The notes under the pieces are model-generated. The model was given only the letters and a program-made list of their open reading frames with translations, was not told the origin of the DNA and did no database searches. Positions 10,985 through 25,284 of a stretch of 64,000 nucleotides of DNA are shown one piece after another. The stretch covers positions 372,001 through 436,000 of the forward strand of contig NZ_BMCG01000002.1 in assembly GCF_014635065.1 (NCBI RefSeq). The letters run 5' to 3'. Origin of the DNA: Oxalicibacterium flavum (lineage in GTDB: Bacteria > Pseudomonadota > Gammaproteobacteria > Burkholderiales > Burkholderiaceae_D). Within the stretch, counting starts at the first letter, position 1. Each line of letters opens with the position of its first letter. The position numbers were made by a program, and so were the translations under genes.

Positions 10985-11731
10985 TTACGCCTGTTCGCTG
11001 ACCTCGACGAAATCGTCGCCGCCCTTGATCGATTCGACCAGTTCGGTTGCTGCATTGGCACGGCCTTCGAGAATGGCGTCAGCCACGCCGCGAGCGTACA
11101 GGGTGATCGCCTTCGACGAGTCGTCGTTGCCCGGGATCACGTAGGTCACGCCTTCCGGCGAGTGGTTGGTATCAACCACGCCGATGACCGGAATGCCGAG
11201 CTTGGCGGCTTCGGTGATCGTGCCCTTGTGGTAGCCGACGTCGATCACGAAGATGGCGTCGGGAATGCCGCCCATGTCCTTGATGCCGCCGATGGATTTT
11301 TCCAGCTTGACCTTCTCGCGCTCGAACATCAGCGCTTCCTTCTTGCTCAGCTTGGCGACCGAACCGTCTTCGATCGCAGCTTCCATTTCCTTCAGGCGCT
11401 TGATCGAGGTCTTGATGGTCTTGAAGTTGGTCAGCATGCCGCCGAGCCAGCGCTGGTCGACGAAAGGCATGCCGGCGCGTTGCGCCTCGGCCGCGATCAG
11501 CTCACGCGCCTGACGCTTGGTGCCGACGAACAGCACGGTGCCGCGGTTGGCGGACAGCTGGCGAACATACTTCATCGCCTCCTGGTACATACCCAGGGTT
11601 TTTTCCAGGTTGACGATATGGATCTTGTTGCGATGACCGAAAATATAAGGGGCCATCTTGGGGTTCCAGAAGCGCGTTTGGTGACCGAAGTGGACACCGG
11701 CTTCCAGCATTTCACGCATGGTGACGGACAT
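10985..11731 (-). CDS. rpsB: Ribosomal protein S2
   Basis: The 248-residue S2 protein of the small ribosomal subunit starts [20 protein letters not shown], the family N-terminal signature. It retains [12 protein letters not shown] and the second signature block [25 protein letters not shown] ribosome-binding site precedes the ATG. It is the first gene of the long minus-strand envelope and translation series and is divergent from map across 266 bp that contain the candidate promoters for both. Confidence 0.97.
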   Translation of the reverse strand: MSVTMREMLEAGVHFGHQTRFWNPKMAPYIFGHRNKIHIVNLEKTLGMYQEAMKYVRQLSANRGTVLFVGTKRQARELIAAEAQRAGMPFVDQRWLGGMLTNFKTIKTSIKRLKEMEAAIEDGSVAKLSKKEALMFEREKVKLEKSIGGIKDMGGIPDAIFVIDVGYHKGTITEAAKLGIPVIGVVDTNHSPEGVTYVIPGNDDSSKAITLYARGVADAILEGRANAATELVESIKGGDDFVEVSEQA

Positions 11732-11852
11732 GAATTTCTCCAGGGTTAGGGTCTGGAATCCGCTCAGTCACCCGGCAACATGCCAGGCACCCTTTGCGAG
11801 CGAATTCGCGATTTACAAACAACCGCCCGAAAACCGATCCGGGCAGCCCGAG

Positions 11853-11882
11853 ATTCTACCCCGGAATGCCATTCCTTTTCAA
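11853..11882 (-). promoter_or_regulatory. Candidate sigma-70 promoter of rpsB
   Basis: On the minus strand, TTGAAA (11882-11877) and TAGAAT (11858-11853) are separated by 18 bp. This predicts a leader of about 115 nt before the rpsB ATG. Long rpsB leaders serve S2 autoregulation in some proteobacteria; no such structure was established here. Confidence 0.5.
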
Positions 11883-11923
11883 GTCCTGCAATGCGGGACG
11901 CGGCGCCCTGGCGTACGCTCGTC

Positions 11924-11929
11924 TATAAT
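11924..11929 (+). promoter_or_regulatory. Candidate -10 element upstream of map
   Basis: A perfect TATAAT lies 68 bp before the map ATG. No good -35 hexamer is found at 16-18 bp, so the call is weak. The rest of the 11732-11997 gap holds the divergent rpsB promoter and nothing else recognised. Confidence 0.35.
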
Positions 11930-11997
11930 CTCGCCTGAACATTCTTCTTTTCATTGCTGACATTATTGCTGACATTTCAGCAACTTCCGGATTCCCC

Positions 11998-12831
11998 ATG
12001 AGCAACATCACCATCAAAACCGCCGAAGACATTGCCGGCATGCGCGTCGCAGGCCGCCTCGGCTCCGAGGTTCTCGACTACATCACCCCCTTCGTCAAGC
12101 CCGGCATCACCACCGGCGAGCTGGACCGCCTGTGCCACGACTACATGGTCAACGTGCAGGGCACGATTCCGGCACCGCTCAACTATTGCCCGCCCGGCTA
12201 CACGCCCTACCCCAAATCGGTCTGCACCTCGGTCAACGACGTGATCTGCCACGGCATTCCGGGCGACAAGGTGCTGAAGAACGGCGACGTCATCAATATC
12301 GACGTCACCGTCATCAAGGATGGCTACCATGGCGACACCAGCCGCATGTTCTTCGTTGGCGAACCATCGATCCTGGCACGCCGCCTGAGCGAAATCACCT
12401 ATGAATGCATGTGGCTCGGCATCTCGAAGATCAAGCCCGGCGCGCATCTGGGCGACATCGGCCACGTGATCCAGCAGCATGCCGAAAAGGCCGGCTACAG
12501 CGTGGTGCGCGAATTCTGCGGCCACGGCATCGGCAAGATCTTCCACGAAGAGCCGCAGGTGCTGCACTACGGCCGCCCCGGCACGCTCGAGAAACTCGTG
12601 CCCGGCATGATCTTCACGGTCGAACCCATGATCAACGCCGGCCGCCGCGAAATCCGCGAGATGGGCGACGGCTGGACCATCAAGACCAAGGACCGCAGCC
12701 TGTCGGCGCAGTGGGAACACACGGTACTGGTGACCGAAACCGGCTACGAAATCCTGACGCAATCGGCCGGCACCCCGCCGCCGCCAGCCTTCATCGTGCC
12801 GACCGCCGCGCCGCAAGCCATCGACGCCTGA
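11998..12831 (+). CDS. map: Methionine aminopeptidase, type I
   Basis: Map removes the initiator Met from nascent proteins and uses two metal ions. The 277-residue product has all expected pieces. These are CHGIPGD with the His of the active site, the metal-binding Asp in [17 protein letters not shown], the metal-binding His in [15 protein letters not shown], and the Glu residues in [10 protein letters not shown] and [11 protein letters not shown]-terminal tail rich in Pro and Ala is longer than in the minimal enzyme. It is followed by glnD after 2 bp, so the two are probably cotranscribed; map lies opposite rpsB, the common genomic neighbour. Confidence 0.97.
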   Translation: MSNITIKTAEDIAGMRVAGRLGSEVLDYITPFVKPGITTGELDRLCHDYMVNVQGTIPAPLNYCPPGYTPYPKSVCTSVNDVICHGIPGDKVLKNGDVINIDVTVIKDGYHGDTSRMFFVGEPSILARRLSEITYECMWLGISKIKPGAHLGDIGHVIQQHAEKAGYSVVREFCGHGIGKIFHEEPQVLHYGRPGTLEKLVPGMIFTVEPMINAGRREIREMGDGWTIKTKDRSLSAQWEHTVLVTETGYEILTQSAGTPPPPAFIVPTAAPQAIDA

Positions 12832-12833
12832 CC

Positions 12834-15410
12834 ATGTCCGCTCCCGCCCCGGCCCTTGTTCCCACCCTTGCCCTCGCTCTCAAGCAGCAGCTCAAGAGCG
12901 GTCGGCAGGCCGTCATCGACAATTTTCTGGCGAACGGCAAGGCTGAAATACTGCTCGGGGCGCTCAAGGACGCGGTCGATGTCGCACTGATCCGTGCCTG
13001 GACCGAGTTCGGCCTGCCGCCCAGTGCCGCGCTGGTCGCCGTCGGCGGCTACGGACGTGGCGAACTGTTTCCGCATTCCGACGTCGATGTGCTGATCCTG
13101 TTGCAGGAGCAGCCGGATGCCGAACTGCAGGGCAAGCTCGAGGAACTGGTGCAACTGTTCTGGGATATCGGCCTCGAGATCGGCCACAGCATCCGCACCG
13201 TCGAGGAATGTCTGCGCGAAGCCAAGGCGGATATCACGGTACAGACCAGCCTGCTCGAGGCGCGCCTGATCGTCGGCAACGCTGCGCTGTTCCAGGAACT
13301 CAAGCAGCGCTGCGACGCCGCCATGGATGCGCAGGCCTTCTTCCAGGCCAAGACGCTCGAACTGCGGCAGCGCCACGCCAAGTACGAAGACACACCCTAC
13401 AGCCTCGAACCCAATTGCAAGGAAAGCCCGGGCGGCCTGCGCGACCTGCAGGTGATCCTGTGGGTCGCCAAGGCAGCCGGCCTCGGCGATTCGTGGCGCA
13501 AGCTCGCCGAGCGCGACCTGATCACGCCGACCGAGGCGCGCCAGCTCAAGCAGAACGAACGCGCACTCAAGGAAGTGCGCATCCGCCTGCACATCGTCAC
13601 CGGCCGCCACGAAGACCGGTTGGTGTTCGACGTACAGACCGCGATCGCCGAATCGATTGGCTTCCACAACAGCGACACGCGACGCGCCAGCGAGTACCTG
13701 ATGCAGCGCTACTATCGCGCCGCCAAGGCCGTCACCCAGCTCAACGCGATCCTGCTGCAGAACATCGAGGCGCGCCTGTTCCCGGAAATGGTGTCGCCGG
13801 TCGCCATCAACCAGCGCTTCAACGAGGTCAACGGCTTCATCGACATCGCCGCCGACGATACCTTCGACACCACGCCATCGGCCATGCTCGAAGTGTTCCT
13901 GCTGCTGGCGCTGCATCCGCAGCTCAAGGACATGACAGCGCGCACCCTGCGCGCGCTCTGGCATTCGCGCTTCAAGATCGACAACAAGTTCCGCCGCGAC
14001 CCGGCCAATCGCGCGCTGTTCCTGCAGATCCTGCAGGCGCCGCAGGGCGTGACCCATGCGCTGCGCCGCATGAACCAGACCAGCATCCTGGGCCGCTACC
14101 TGCCGAACTTCCGCGCCATCGTCGGCCAGATGCAGCACGACCTGTTCCACGTCTATACGGTTGACCAGCACATCATGATGGTGGTGCGCAACGTGCGCCG
14201 TTTCATGCTCAGCGAACACGCGCACGAATATCCATTCTGCAGCCAACTCGCCGCCAATTTCGAGAAGCCGTGGCTGCTCTACATCGCCGCCCTGTTCCAC
14301 GATATCGCCAAGGGCCGCGGCGGCGATCACTCGCAGCTCGGCATGCAGGATGCGCACGATTTCTGCACCGACCATGGCTTGAGCAAGGAAGATACCGAAC
14401 TGGTCGTGTTCCTCGTCGAGAATCACCTGACGATGTCGCAGGTCGCGCAGAAGCAGGACCTTTCCGACCCCGAGGTGATCGCGCATTTTGCGCAGGTGGT
14501 CCGGGACGAACGCCACCTGACCGCGCTCTATCTGCTGACCGTGGCCGATATCCGCGGCACCAGCCCCAAGGTCTGGAACGCGTGGAAAGGCAAGCTGCTC
14601 GAAGACCTCTACAACATGACGGCGCGCGTGTTCGACGGCCAGGCGCCATCGGCCGAACGCGAACTGAAGAATCGTCAGGAAGAGGCATTGAAGAACTTGC
14701 GGCTGTACGGCCTGCCCGACCATGCACACGAAAAGCTCTGGGCCCAGCTCGACGTCGTGTATTTCCTGCGGCACGATGCTTCCGACATCGCCTGGCAGAC
14801 ACGCGTGCTGCACGACCGCATCGACAGCGAGACGCCCGTCGTCAAATGCCGCATCGCTCCCATCGGCGAAGGCCTGCAGGTCACCGTCTATCTGAAGGAC
14901 CGGTCGGATTTGTTCGCACGCATCTGCAGCTATTTCGACGGCAAGAACTTCAGCATTCTCGATGCCAAGATTCATACGACCCGGCATGGCTACGCGCTCG
15001 ACACCTTCCTGATCAGCGATCCGACCTTTGCCGACAATTACCGCGACCTGATCAGCCTGATCGAGCACGAGCTCGGCGAGGCGCTGCGCGCACAGGGCGC
15101 GCTACCGGCGCCGTGCTGCGGCCGCCTGTCGCGCCTGTCGCGCAACTTTCCCGCCACGCCGCTGGTCGATCTGCGTCCCGACGAACGTGGCCAGCAATAC
15201 CTGCTGACAGTTTCGGCCAACGACCGCAACGGTCTGCTATATTCGATCGCCAATGTGCTGGCACGCTACAAGGTCAACCTGCACACCGCCAAGATCATGA
15301 CGCTCGGCGAACGCGTCGAGGATATCTTCCTGATCGACGGCGCGGTGCTCGACAATCCGCGCAGCCAGATCCAGCTCGAAAGCGACCTGCTCGACGTGCT
15401 GCGCATCTGA
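12834..15410 (+). CDS. glnD: GlnD, bifunctional uridylyltransferase / uridylyl-removing enzyme
   Basis: GlnD senses glutamine and adds or removes UMP on PII proteins, setting nitrogen control. The start at 12834 ([16 protein letters not shown]) follows the map stop by 2 bp and gives 858 residues, typical for the family. An N-terminal nucleotidyltransferase motif [16 protein letters not shown] lies near residue 70. The central HD domain [12 protein letters not shown] lies near residue 488. Two C-terminal ACT domains (about 690-780 and 785-858) bind glutamine. The open frame upstream of 12834 is only a shadow of map. Confidence 0.96.
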   Translation: MSAPAPALVPTLALALKQQLKSGRQAVIDNFLANGKAEILLGALKDAVDVALIRAWTEFGLPPSAALVAVGGYGRGELFPHSDVDVLILLQEQPDAELQGKLEELVQLFWDIGLEIGHSIRTVEECLREAKADITVQTSLLEARLIVGNAALFQELKQRCDAAMDAQAFFQAKTLELRQRHAKYEDTPYSLEPNCKESPGGLRDLQVILWVAKAAGLGDSWRKLAERDLITPTEARQLKQNERALKEVRIRLHIVTGRHEDRLVFDVQTAIAESIGFHNSDTRRASEYLMQRYYRAAKAVTQLNAILLQNIEARLFPEMVSPVAINQRFNEVNGFIDIAADDTFDTTPSAMLEVFLLLALHPQLKDMTARTLRALWHSRFKIDNKFRRDPANRALFLQILQAPQGVTHALRRMNQTSILGRYLPNFRAIVGQMQHDLFHVYTVDQHIMMVVRNVRRFMLSEHAHEYPFCSQLAANFEKPWLLYIAALFHDIAKGRGGDHSQLGMQDAHDFCTDHGLSKEDTELVVFLVENHLTMSQVAQKQDLSDPEVIAHFAQVVRDERHLTALYLLTVADIRGTSPKVWNAWKGKLLEDLYNMTARVFDGQAPSAERELKNRQEEALKNLRLYGLPDHAHEKLWAQLDVVYFLRHDASDIAWQTRVLHDRIDSETPVVKCRIAPIGEGLQVTVYLKDRSDLFARICSYFDGKNFSILDAKIHTTRHGYALDTFLISDPTFADNYRDLISLIEHELGEALRAQGALPAPCCGRLSRLSRNFPATPLVDLRPDERGQQYLLTVSANDRNGLLYSIANVLARYKVNLHTAKIMTLGERVEDIFLIDGAVLDNPRSQIQLESDLLDVLRI

Positions 15411-15436
15411 CCTACAGCTTCCACCTGAAACACATA

Positions 15437-15455
15437 CGGCGCCGTCTTGGCGCCG
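15437..15455. repeat. Short inverted repeat after glnD
   Basis: CGGCGCC and GGCGCCG form a 7-bp stem around GTCTT, 27 bp after the glnD stop. There is no T-tract, so it is not a standard intrinsic terminator. It could slow polymerase or protect the mRNA end. Confidence 0.4.
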
Positions 15456-15472
15456 CGATTCCAACTGCAACC

Positions 15473-16219
15473 ATGACCGAACCCTACCGCCTCTCCAAAC
15501 GCATGTCAGAACTGGGCCTGTGCTCGCGCCGCGAAGCCGACGAATGGATCGCGCGCGGCTGGGTGCGTGTCGATGGCAAGGTCGTCTCCGAGCTCGGCAC
15601 CAAGGTCCTGCCCTCGCAGCGCGTGAGCGTCGAACGCCAGGCAGCCGCCGAACAGAGCAAGCGCGTCACCATTCTCATCAACAAGCCGGTCGGCTACGTC
15701 AGCGGCCAGGCCGAGGACGGCTACAAGCCGGCGGTGGCGCTGGTCAATGCCAATACACGCTGGAGTGACGACAAGGCACCCGTGCAATTCCACCCGACGC
15801 AACTGCGCAGCCTGGTCCCGGCCGGCCGCCTCGACATCGATTCGGTCGGTCTGCTGGTGCTGACGCAGGATGGCCGCGTCGCCAAAAAACTCATTGGCGA
15901 AGATACCGAGATCGAAAAGGAATACCTGGTGCGCGTGCAGTACGGCAAGCCGGGCCGCCTGCCGGACGCCGATCTCAGGCGCCTGAATCACGGCCTCTCG
16001 CTCGACGGCAAGAAACTGCTGCCGGCCAAGGTCAGCTGGCAGAACGAGGATCAACTGCGCTTCATCCTGCGCGAAGGCAAGAAGCGGCAGATTCGCCGCA
16101 TGTGCGAGATGGTCGGACTGAAGGTGCTTGGCCTCAAGCGCGTGCGTATTGGCCGCGTCAAGCTCGGCGATCTGCCGACCGGACAATGGCGCTATCTGCG
16201 CGAGGATGAGCAGTTCTAG
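15473..16219 (+). CDS. RsuA-family rRNA pseudouridine synthase (RluF/RluB-like)
   Basis: The 248-residue protein has an N-terminal S4 RNA-binding domain (LSKRMSELGLCSRREADEWI, about residues 5-60). The RsuA-type catalytic domain follows, with the GRLD motif in PAGRLDIDSVGLLVLT, whose Asp is the nucleophile. The C-terminal KKRQIRRMCEMVGLKVLGLKR block is also present. It isomerises a uridine in rRNA. The exact target (the 23S position of RluF, RluE or RluB) cannot be told from the sequence alone, although length and S4 domain favour RluF. It follows glnD after 62 bp on the same strand. Confidence 0.88.
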   Translation: MTEPYRLSKRMSELGLCSRREADEWIARGWVRVDGKVVSELGTKVLPSQRVSVERQAAAEQSKRVTILINKPVGYVSGQAEDGYKPAVALVNANTRWSDDKAPVQFHPTQLRSLVPAGRLDIDSVGLLVLTQDGRVAKKLIGEDTEIEKEYLVRVQYGKPGRLPDADLRRLNHGLSLDGKKLLPAKVSWQNEDQLRFILREGKKRQIRRMCEMVGLKVLGLKRVRIGRVKLGDLPTGQWRYLREDEQF

Positions 16220-16240
16220 CAGAGGACTGGAGCAAACGCG

Positions 16241-20000
<3,760 letters not shown>

Positions 20001-20228
20001 GCGGCACCGCCCGTCGCGCAGAGAAGCGGCGCAGCACTTGCGCCCGTATAAAAAACAGATCGTTTCATGATTGTCCGGTTTCCGCGGAACGGCGCTCTGT
20101 CCATGGATGGGACGCCGCGCATTCCGTATTGCATTGGGAGAAAGTATTACAAAGCGGGCCGGCCGACGCAACACCTGCCGTCGTCCGTCCCGCCATCGTT
20201 GGTTCCATCTTCACGTGCGCATTCATCG

Positions 20229-23200
20229 TCAGGCAGTCGCAAAGTCGGCCGCCGACTCCATATCCACGGCCACGATACGCGAAACGCCCTGCTCCTGCAT
20301 GGTCACGCCGATCAGCTGCTGCGCCATCTCCATCGCGATCTTGTTGTGCGAGATGAAGAGGAACTGCGTGTGCGACGACATGCGCTTGACCATGTTGCAG
20401 AAGCGCTCGGTATTGGCATCGTCCAGCGGTGCATCGACCTCGTCGAGCAGACAGAACGGTGCCGGATTCAGCTGGAACATCGAGAACACCAGCGCGGTCG
20501 CCGTCAGCGCCTTCTCGCCACCCGACAGCAGGTGGATGGTCGCGTTCTTCTTGCCCGGCGGCTGCGCCATGACCTGCACGCCGGAATCGAGAATCTCTTC
20601 GCCGGTCATGATCAACTTGGCCTGGCCGCCGCCGAACAGGATCGGGAACAGTTCGCCGAAATGCTTGTTGACCTTGTCGAAGGTGTCCTGCAGCAGTTCG
20701 CGCGTTTCCTTGTCGATCTTGGCGATCGCATCTTCCAGCGTGGTGATCGCCTCGGTCAGGTCGGCATTCTGCGCATCGAGGAAGTTCTTGCGCTCGGAGG
20801 CCGCCGCCAGTTCGTCGAGCGCCGCCAGGTTGACCGCGCCCAGTGCCGCGATCGCATTGGTCAGGCGCGTGACCTCGCCCTGCAGATAGGACGGCCGCAT
20901 GTCCGGGTTCAGCTTCTCGGCCAGCGCGGCTTCGTCGGCCTGCGCCTCGGCCAGCTGTTGCGCGTACTGTTCCTGATTCAGGCGCGCCGCCTGCTCCTTC
21001 AGCTGCAGTTCGGTGATGCGGTCGCGGATCGGCTGCAGGCTGCGTTCTGCCTGCATGCGCGCCTCGTCGTGGCCGCGCAGGGTCTGCGTCAGCTGGTCGA
21101 GTTCGTGGCGTGCATCGGCCAGCGCGCGTTCCTGCTCGGAACGCTTGTCGAGCAGCGTCTGCAGGCCGGCCTGCGCCGCCTGGTCGTCCAGGCTTTCGAG
21201 TTCCAGCGAGCCCTGCTGCATGTTGGCGAACAACTGCGCCGCCTGCTCGAGCGCGGTGGCGATGCTGCGTTTCAATTCCTCGATCTTGTTGCGCTGCGAT
21301 TTTTCCGAGAACTCGGCTTCCTGCGCCGCGCGTTCGAGTTCGCGCACGCGCTGGCGCGCATCGTTCAACTGCTGTTCCTTGGTCAGGTAATCGGTCTGGC
21401 CGTTCTCGTGGGTTTCCTGCAATTCGGCCAGTTCGGCGTCGAGCTGCTCGAACTTGGCTTCCGACTCGGCACGGACCTGCTGCTGCTCGGCTTCCTGCGC
21501 GGCGATTTCCTCGAGGTCGGCGGCAATCTGCGAACTGCGCTGGTTGAAGCGTTCCTGCACTTCCGACTGCTTCATGACGTCGATCTGCAAGCCGTGCACG
21601 GCCTGCGTCAGCGTACCCACGCGCTGGCGGATTTCCTGCAGGCGCTGCGTGGCCTGCGTCAGTGCGGATTCGGCACGCACCGAGCGCGACCTGGCCTCGT
21701 CGGCCAGCATCTGCTGCGCGCGCAATTGCTTGGTGATGTTCTCGATTTCCTGCTGGCGCGCCAGCATGCCGTCCTGCTCGGAATCCGATGCATAGAAGCG
21801 CACGCTCGAGCGGCCGATCACGTGGCCCTGCTTCGTCGCGAAGCAGGCGCCTGCCGGCAGCTTGCTGCGGTCAACGAAGGCGGCCGCCGTGTCGTCGGCG
21901 ACATAGACGTTGTGCAGCCAGTCCTGCATCAATGCGCGCAGGCCCGGATCGTTGAGCTGCAGCAGGCTGAGGAAGGGTTTGAGCCCAGGCGCCGCTTCGG
22001 CCGCTGCGCCGACCGCCGCATTCGGCGAGAACAGCGCGAGCTTGGCCGGTGGCGCGTCATTGAAGAAGGCCTTGGCCCAGTCGAGATTCGAGACTTCGAG
22101 CGCCGAGGTGCGTTCGCGCAGCACGGCTTCGAGCGCAGTTTCCCAACCCTGGTCGATCTGCAGCTTCTGCCACAGGCGCGGCAGGTCGCCGAGTTCGTGC
22201 TTCTGCAGCCACGGCTGCACCTTGCCCTGCGTCTGCACGTTTTCCTGCAACTGCTTGAGTGCAGCAAGGCGCGCCTCGAGCTGGGCGTTGTTGGCGGTTT
22301 CGGTGTTGACCTGCTGCTGGGCGGTGCGGCGTTCTTCTTCCAGCTTCGGCAACTGCTCCTGCGCTTCCTCGAGCTGGGCGGTCGCTTCTTCGAGCGTGGC
22401 CTGCTTTTCCTCGAGCTGCATCTTCAGGTTGGACAGATGCGTGGAATCCGGCAGGTTCAGGCCCTGCTTTTCCTGCATCAGGCGTTCGCGGCGCGTCGCC
22501 AGATTGGCGAGAATGCCCGAGGCGTTGCGCTGGTGCGCCGATTCGAGCTCGATCTGCTGCTGCGCCTGCATGATGCGGCCGCGCGATTCGGTGGTCTTCA
22601 GTTGCGCCTCGCGCCATGCCTGCTCGAGTTCCGGAATGCGCTCGCCTTCGCGCTGCGCGACTTCCTGCGCCTGCTCGACGCGCATCGCCTGTTCCTCGAG
22701 CTGGATTTCGGCTTCGGCCAGGTCCTCCTGGTATTGCGAACCCTGGCGCTGCCACTGGTCGCGCTGTGCGGTCAGCGAATTCAACTGCGACTGCAGGCGC
22801 GTGCGCGATTCGATGACGAACTTGATCTGCGCTTCCAGGCTGCCGATCTCGGAATTGGTCTGGTACAGATGGCCCTGCGCCTGGTGCATGCGGTCGCCGG
22901 CCGCATAGTGCGCCTGCCGCATGTGTTCGAGTTCGGCTTCGACGTGGCGCAGCTTGGCGGTCTGTTCCTCGAGTTCGATCTGCGCCTTTTCGATGTCGCG
23001 GAAGAATTTTTCCTGCTCGGTCTTGGCTTCGTTCTTGCGCAGCAGCCACAGCAGCTTCTGCTTCTCGTCCTGCTCGGCCTGAAGTTCGTGGAATTTCTGC
23101 GCGACGGCAGCCTGGCCCTGCAGCTTTTCGAGATTGGTGTTGAGTTCGCGCAGGATGTCTTCCACGCGCAGCAGGTTTTCGCGCGTGTCGTGCAGCCGGT

Positions 23201-23744
23201 TTTCCGTCTCGCGGCGGCGTTCCTTGTACTTGGACACGCCGGCGGCTTCCTCGAGGAAGATGCGCAGTTCCTCGGGACGCGCCTCGATGATGCGCGAGAT
23301 CATGCCCTGGCCGATGATGGCGTAGGCGCGCGGGCCGAGGCCGGTGCCGAGGAAGATGTCCTGGATGTCACGGCGGCGCACCGCCTGGTTGTTGATGTAG
23401 TAGGTCGAGGTGCCGTCTCGCGTCAGCGTGCGCTTGACTGCGATCTCGGCGTACTGGCTCCACTGGCCGGCGGCCTTGCCGTCGCTGTTGTCGAACACCA
23501 GTTCGACCGAGGAGCGGCCGGCCGGCTTGCGGTTGGTGGTGCCGTTGAAGATGACGTCCTGCATGGACTCGCCGCGCAGTTCGGACGCCTTGGATTCGCC
23601 CAGTACCCAGCGCACCGCATCGATGATGTTGGATTTGCCGCAGCCGTTCGGCCCAACCACCCCGACCAGTTGGCCCGGCACCTGAAAATTGGTTGGATCC
23701 ACGAACGACTTGAATCCGGACAGTTTGATGGAAGTTAAACGCAC
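20229..23744 (-). CDS. smc: SMC chromosome segregation ATPase
   Basis: SMC forms ring-shaped condensin complexes that organise and segregate the chromosome. The 1171-residue product begins MRLTSIKLSGFKSFVDP from a GTG codon at 23744; a TTG ten codons upstream is possible but lacks family support. The Walker A loop GPNGCGKSN is near residue 32. Two long coiled coils flank a hinge (about residues 510-660). The C-terminal head has the signature LLSGGEKALTATAL and Walker B CLLDEVDAPLDD. It lies 228 bp upstream of zipA. Confidence 0.96.
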   Translation of the reverse strand: MRLTSIKLSGFKSFVDPTNFQVPGQLVGVVGPNGCGKSNIIDAVRWVLGESKASELRGESMQDVIFNGTTNRKPAGRSSVELVFDNSDGKAAGQWSQYAEIAVKRTLTRDGTSTYYINNQAVRRRDIQDIFLGTGLGPRAYAIIGQGMISRIIEARPEELRIFLEEAAGVSKYKERRRETENRLHDTRENLLRVEDILRELNTNLEKLQGQAAVAQKFHELQAEQDEKQKLLWLLRKNEAKTEQEKFFRDIEKAQIELEEQTAKLRHVEAELEHMRQAHYAAGDRMHQAQGHLYQTNSEIGSLEAQIKFVIESRTRLQSQLNSLTAQRDQWQRQGSQYQEDLAEAEIQLEEQAMRVEQAQEVAQREGERIPELEQAWREAQLKTTESRGRIMQAQQQIELESAHQRNASGILANLATRRERLMQEKQGLNLPDSTHLSNLKMQLEEKQATLEEATAQLEEAQEQLPKLEEERRTAQQQVNTETANNAQLEARLAALKQLQENVQTQGKVQPWLQKHELGDLPRLWQKLQIDQGWETALEAVLRERTSALEVSNLDWAKAFFNDAPPAKLALFSPNAAVGAAAEAAPGLKPFLSLLQLNDPGLRALMQDWLHNVYVADDTAAAFVDRSKLPAGACFATKQGHVIGRSSVRFYASDSEQDGMLARQQEIENITKQLRAQQMLADEARSRSVRAESALTQATQRLQEIRQRVGTLTQAVHGLQIDVMKQSEVQERFNQRSSQIAADLEEIAAQEAEQQQVRAESEAKFEQLDAELAELQETHENGQTDYLTKEQQLNDARQRVRELERAAQEAEFSEKSQRNKIEELKRSIATALEQAAQLFANMQQGSLELESLDDQAAQAGLQTLLDKRSEQERALADARHELDQLTQTLRGHDEARMQAERSLQPIRDRITELQLKEQAARLNQEQYAQQLAEAQADEAALAEKLNPDMRPSYLQGEVTRLTNAIAALGAVNLAALDELAAASERKNFLDAQNADLTEAITTLEDAIAKIDKETRELLQDTFDKVNKHFGELFPILFGGGQAKLIMTGEEILDSGVQVMAQPPGKKNATIHLLSGGEKALTATALVFSMFQLNPAPFCLLDEVDAPLDDANTERFCNMVKRMSSHTQFLFISHNKIAMEMAQQLIGVTMQEQGVSRIVAVDMESAADFATA

Positions 23745-24017
23745 GTTATCGACCGTTCCCAGGATATACAGCAAGAATTCAATCGCTCCGCCCGAACGAA
23801 CGGGACGGCTGATGAGCCCGCGTCGCGTCCTTCGGCGGGGCTTGAAAGGGCCTAATCATAGCATTTGATGCAATGAAAAGAGGCTGAAATACAATCGGCG
23901 GCGGCAAATGGCACGTCCAGGTCAGGCATGCCTAAATAAGAACGCCGCCAACGGTATAATGTTGCCAATCCGAATCCTGCCCGCCGGGCCTCCACCTTCA
24001 TTCTGCCGCGATCAGCC
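23745..24017. other. Divergent intergenic region smc/dapC
   Basis: This 273-bp gap carries the start signals of two divergent transcripts. A TATAAT at 23955-23960 could serve dapC, but no convincing -35 element lies at the right distance. No repeat, RNA gene or small ORF was recognised. Confidence 0.4.
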
Positions 24018-25223
24018 GTGAATCCTCTTCTGAACCAGCTCCAGCCCTACCCGTTCGAAAAACTCAAGCAACTCTTCGCCGGCGTCCAGCCCGATCCTAC
24101 CTACGGTCCGATCAGCCTCGGCATCGGCGAACCGCGTCATCCGACGCCGGCCTTCATCAAGCAGGCGCTGGCCGATCACCTGGACGGCCTGGCGAGCTAT
24201 CCGACCACCGCCGGCAGCGACGCGCTGCGCCAGACCATCGCCCACTGGCTCGAACGCCGCTACGGTCTGCCGGCACTCGACGCGGCCACCCAGGTGCTGC
24301 CGGTCAACGGCTCGCGCGAAGCCCTGTTTGCCCTCGCGCAGACCGTGATCGATCCGAACAGCAAGGCGCTGGTGGTCTGCCCCAACCCGCTGTACCAGAT
24401 CTATGAAGGCGCGGCCTATCTGGCCGGCGCCGAGCCGTATTTCGTCAACTGCGATCCGCAGCGCAATTTCGCGCCCGACTTTTCGGCCGTCACGCCCGAG
24501 GCATGGGCGCGCGTGCAACTGCTCTACGTCTGCTCGCCCGGCAACCCGGCCGGCGCGGTACTGACGCTGGACGACTGGAAGGAACTGTTCGCACTGTCGG
24601 ACCGTTACGGCTTCGTGATCGCGGCCGACGAATGCTATTCGGAAATCTACTTCAAGGACGAAGCGCCGCTGGGCGCCCTGGAAGCCGCGCACAAGCTGGG
24701 CCGCACCGGCTATCCGCGCCTGATCGGATTTTCCAGCCTGTCCAAGCGCTCCAACGTGCCGGGCATGCGCTCGGGCTTCGTCGCCGGCGATGCGGCCATC
24801 CTCAAGAAATTCCTGCTCTACCGCACCTACCACGGCAGCGCCATGAGTCCTTCCGTGCAGAGCGCCTCGATCGCGGCCTGGAACGATGAACAGCACGTGA
24901 TCGACAACCGCCAGAAGTACATCGCCAAGTTCAGGCAGGTCACGCCGCTGCTGCAGGAAGTGCTGGACGTCGAACTGCCGGACGCCGGTTTCTATCTGTG
25001 GGCCCGTGTCGACAAGCTGGCGAACATCAGCGACGTCGAGTTCGCGAAGCGCCTGTATGCCGAATATAATGTGACGGTTCTGCCGGGCAGCTATCTGGGC
25101 CGCGAGGCGCACGGCATCAATCCCGGCACCAACCGCGTGCGCATGGCGCTGGTGGCCGAGGTTGACGAATGCCTGGAAGCCGCGCAGCGCATCGTCACCT
25201 TCTGCAAGAAGCTGGCAGGCTGA
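24018..25223 (+). CDS. dapC: DapC, N-succinyldiaminopimelate aminotransferase
   Basis: This is a PLP fold-type I aminotransferase of 401 residues that converts N-succinyl-L-2-amino-6-oxopimelate to N-succinyl-LL-diaminopimelate. It starts at a GTG (MNPLLNQLQPYPFEKL). It shows CSPGNPAGAVL, the PLP-binding Asp/Tyr stretch ADECYSEIYF, and the Schiff-base Lys in FSSLSKRSNVPGMRSGF. The assignment to DapC rather than another aminotransferase rests on its position directly upstream of dapD and near dapE, and on the family-specific SLSKRSN motif. Confidence 0.92.
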   Translation: MNPLLNQLQPYPFEKLKQLFAGVQPDPTYGPISLGIGEPRHPTPAFIKQALADHLDGLASYPTTAGSDALRQTIAHWLERRYGLPALDAATQVLPVNGSREALFALAQTVIDPNSKALVVCPNPLYQIYEGAAYLAGAEPYFVNCDPQRNFAPDFSAVTPEAWARVQLLYVCSPGNPAGAVLTLDDWKELFALSDRYGFVIAADECYSEIYFKDEAPLGALEAAHKLGRTGYPRLIGFSSLSKRSNVPGMRSGFVAGDAAILKKFLLYRTYHGSAMSPSVQSASIAAWNDEQHVIDNRQKYIAKFRQVTPLLQEVLDVELPDAGFYLWARVDKLANISDVEFAKRLYAEYNVTVLPGSYLGREAHGINPGTNRVRMALVAEVDECLEAAQRIVTFCKKLAG

Positions 25224-25284
25224 CGCGCCCGCCGGTTTCACTTACCACTTCACCCTTTTCACTCATCAACGAAGAAGCTAGGAC

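Noticed and set aside
12744-15068. 774-codon open frame opposite glnD
   Set aside because: It overlaps glnD, whose nucleotidyltransferase, HD and ACT domains are all in place; the antisense translation has no domain.
15437-15455. Intrinsic terminator after glnD
   Set aside because: The stem is good, but no T-tract follows, so it was kept only as an inverted repeat.
14270-15472. Long in-frame N-terminal extension of the pseudouridine synthase gene
   Set aside because: The stretch upstream of 15473 lies inside glnD in another frame and reads as low-complexity Arg/Ala; the real protein begins with the S4 domain at MTEPYRLSKR.
20067-23738. 1223-codon open frame on the plus strand opposite smc
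   Set aside because: It is fully antisense to smc, has Leu/Arg/Gln-rich low-complexity composition typical of GC-rich shadows, and no recognisable domain.
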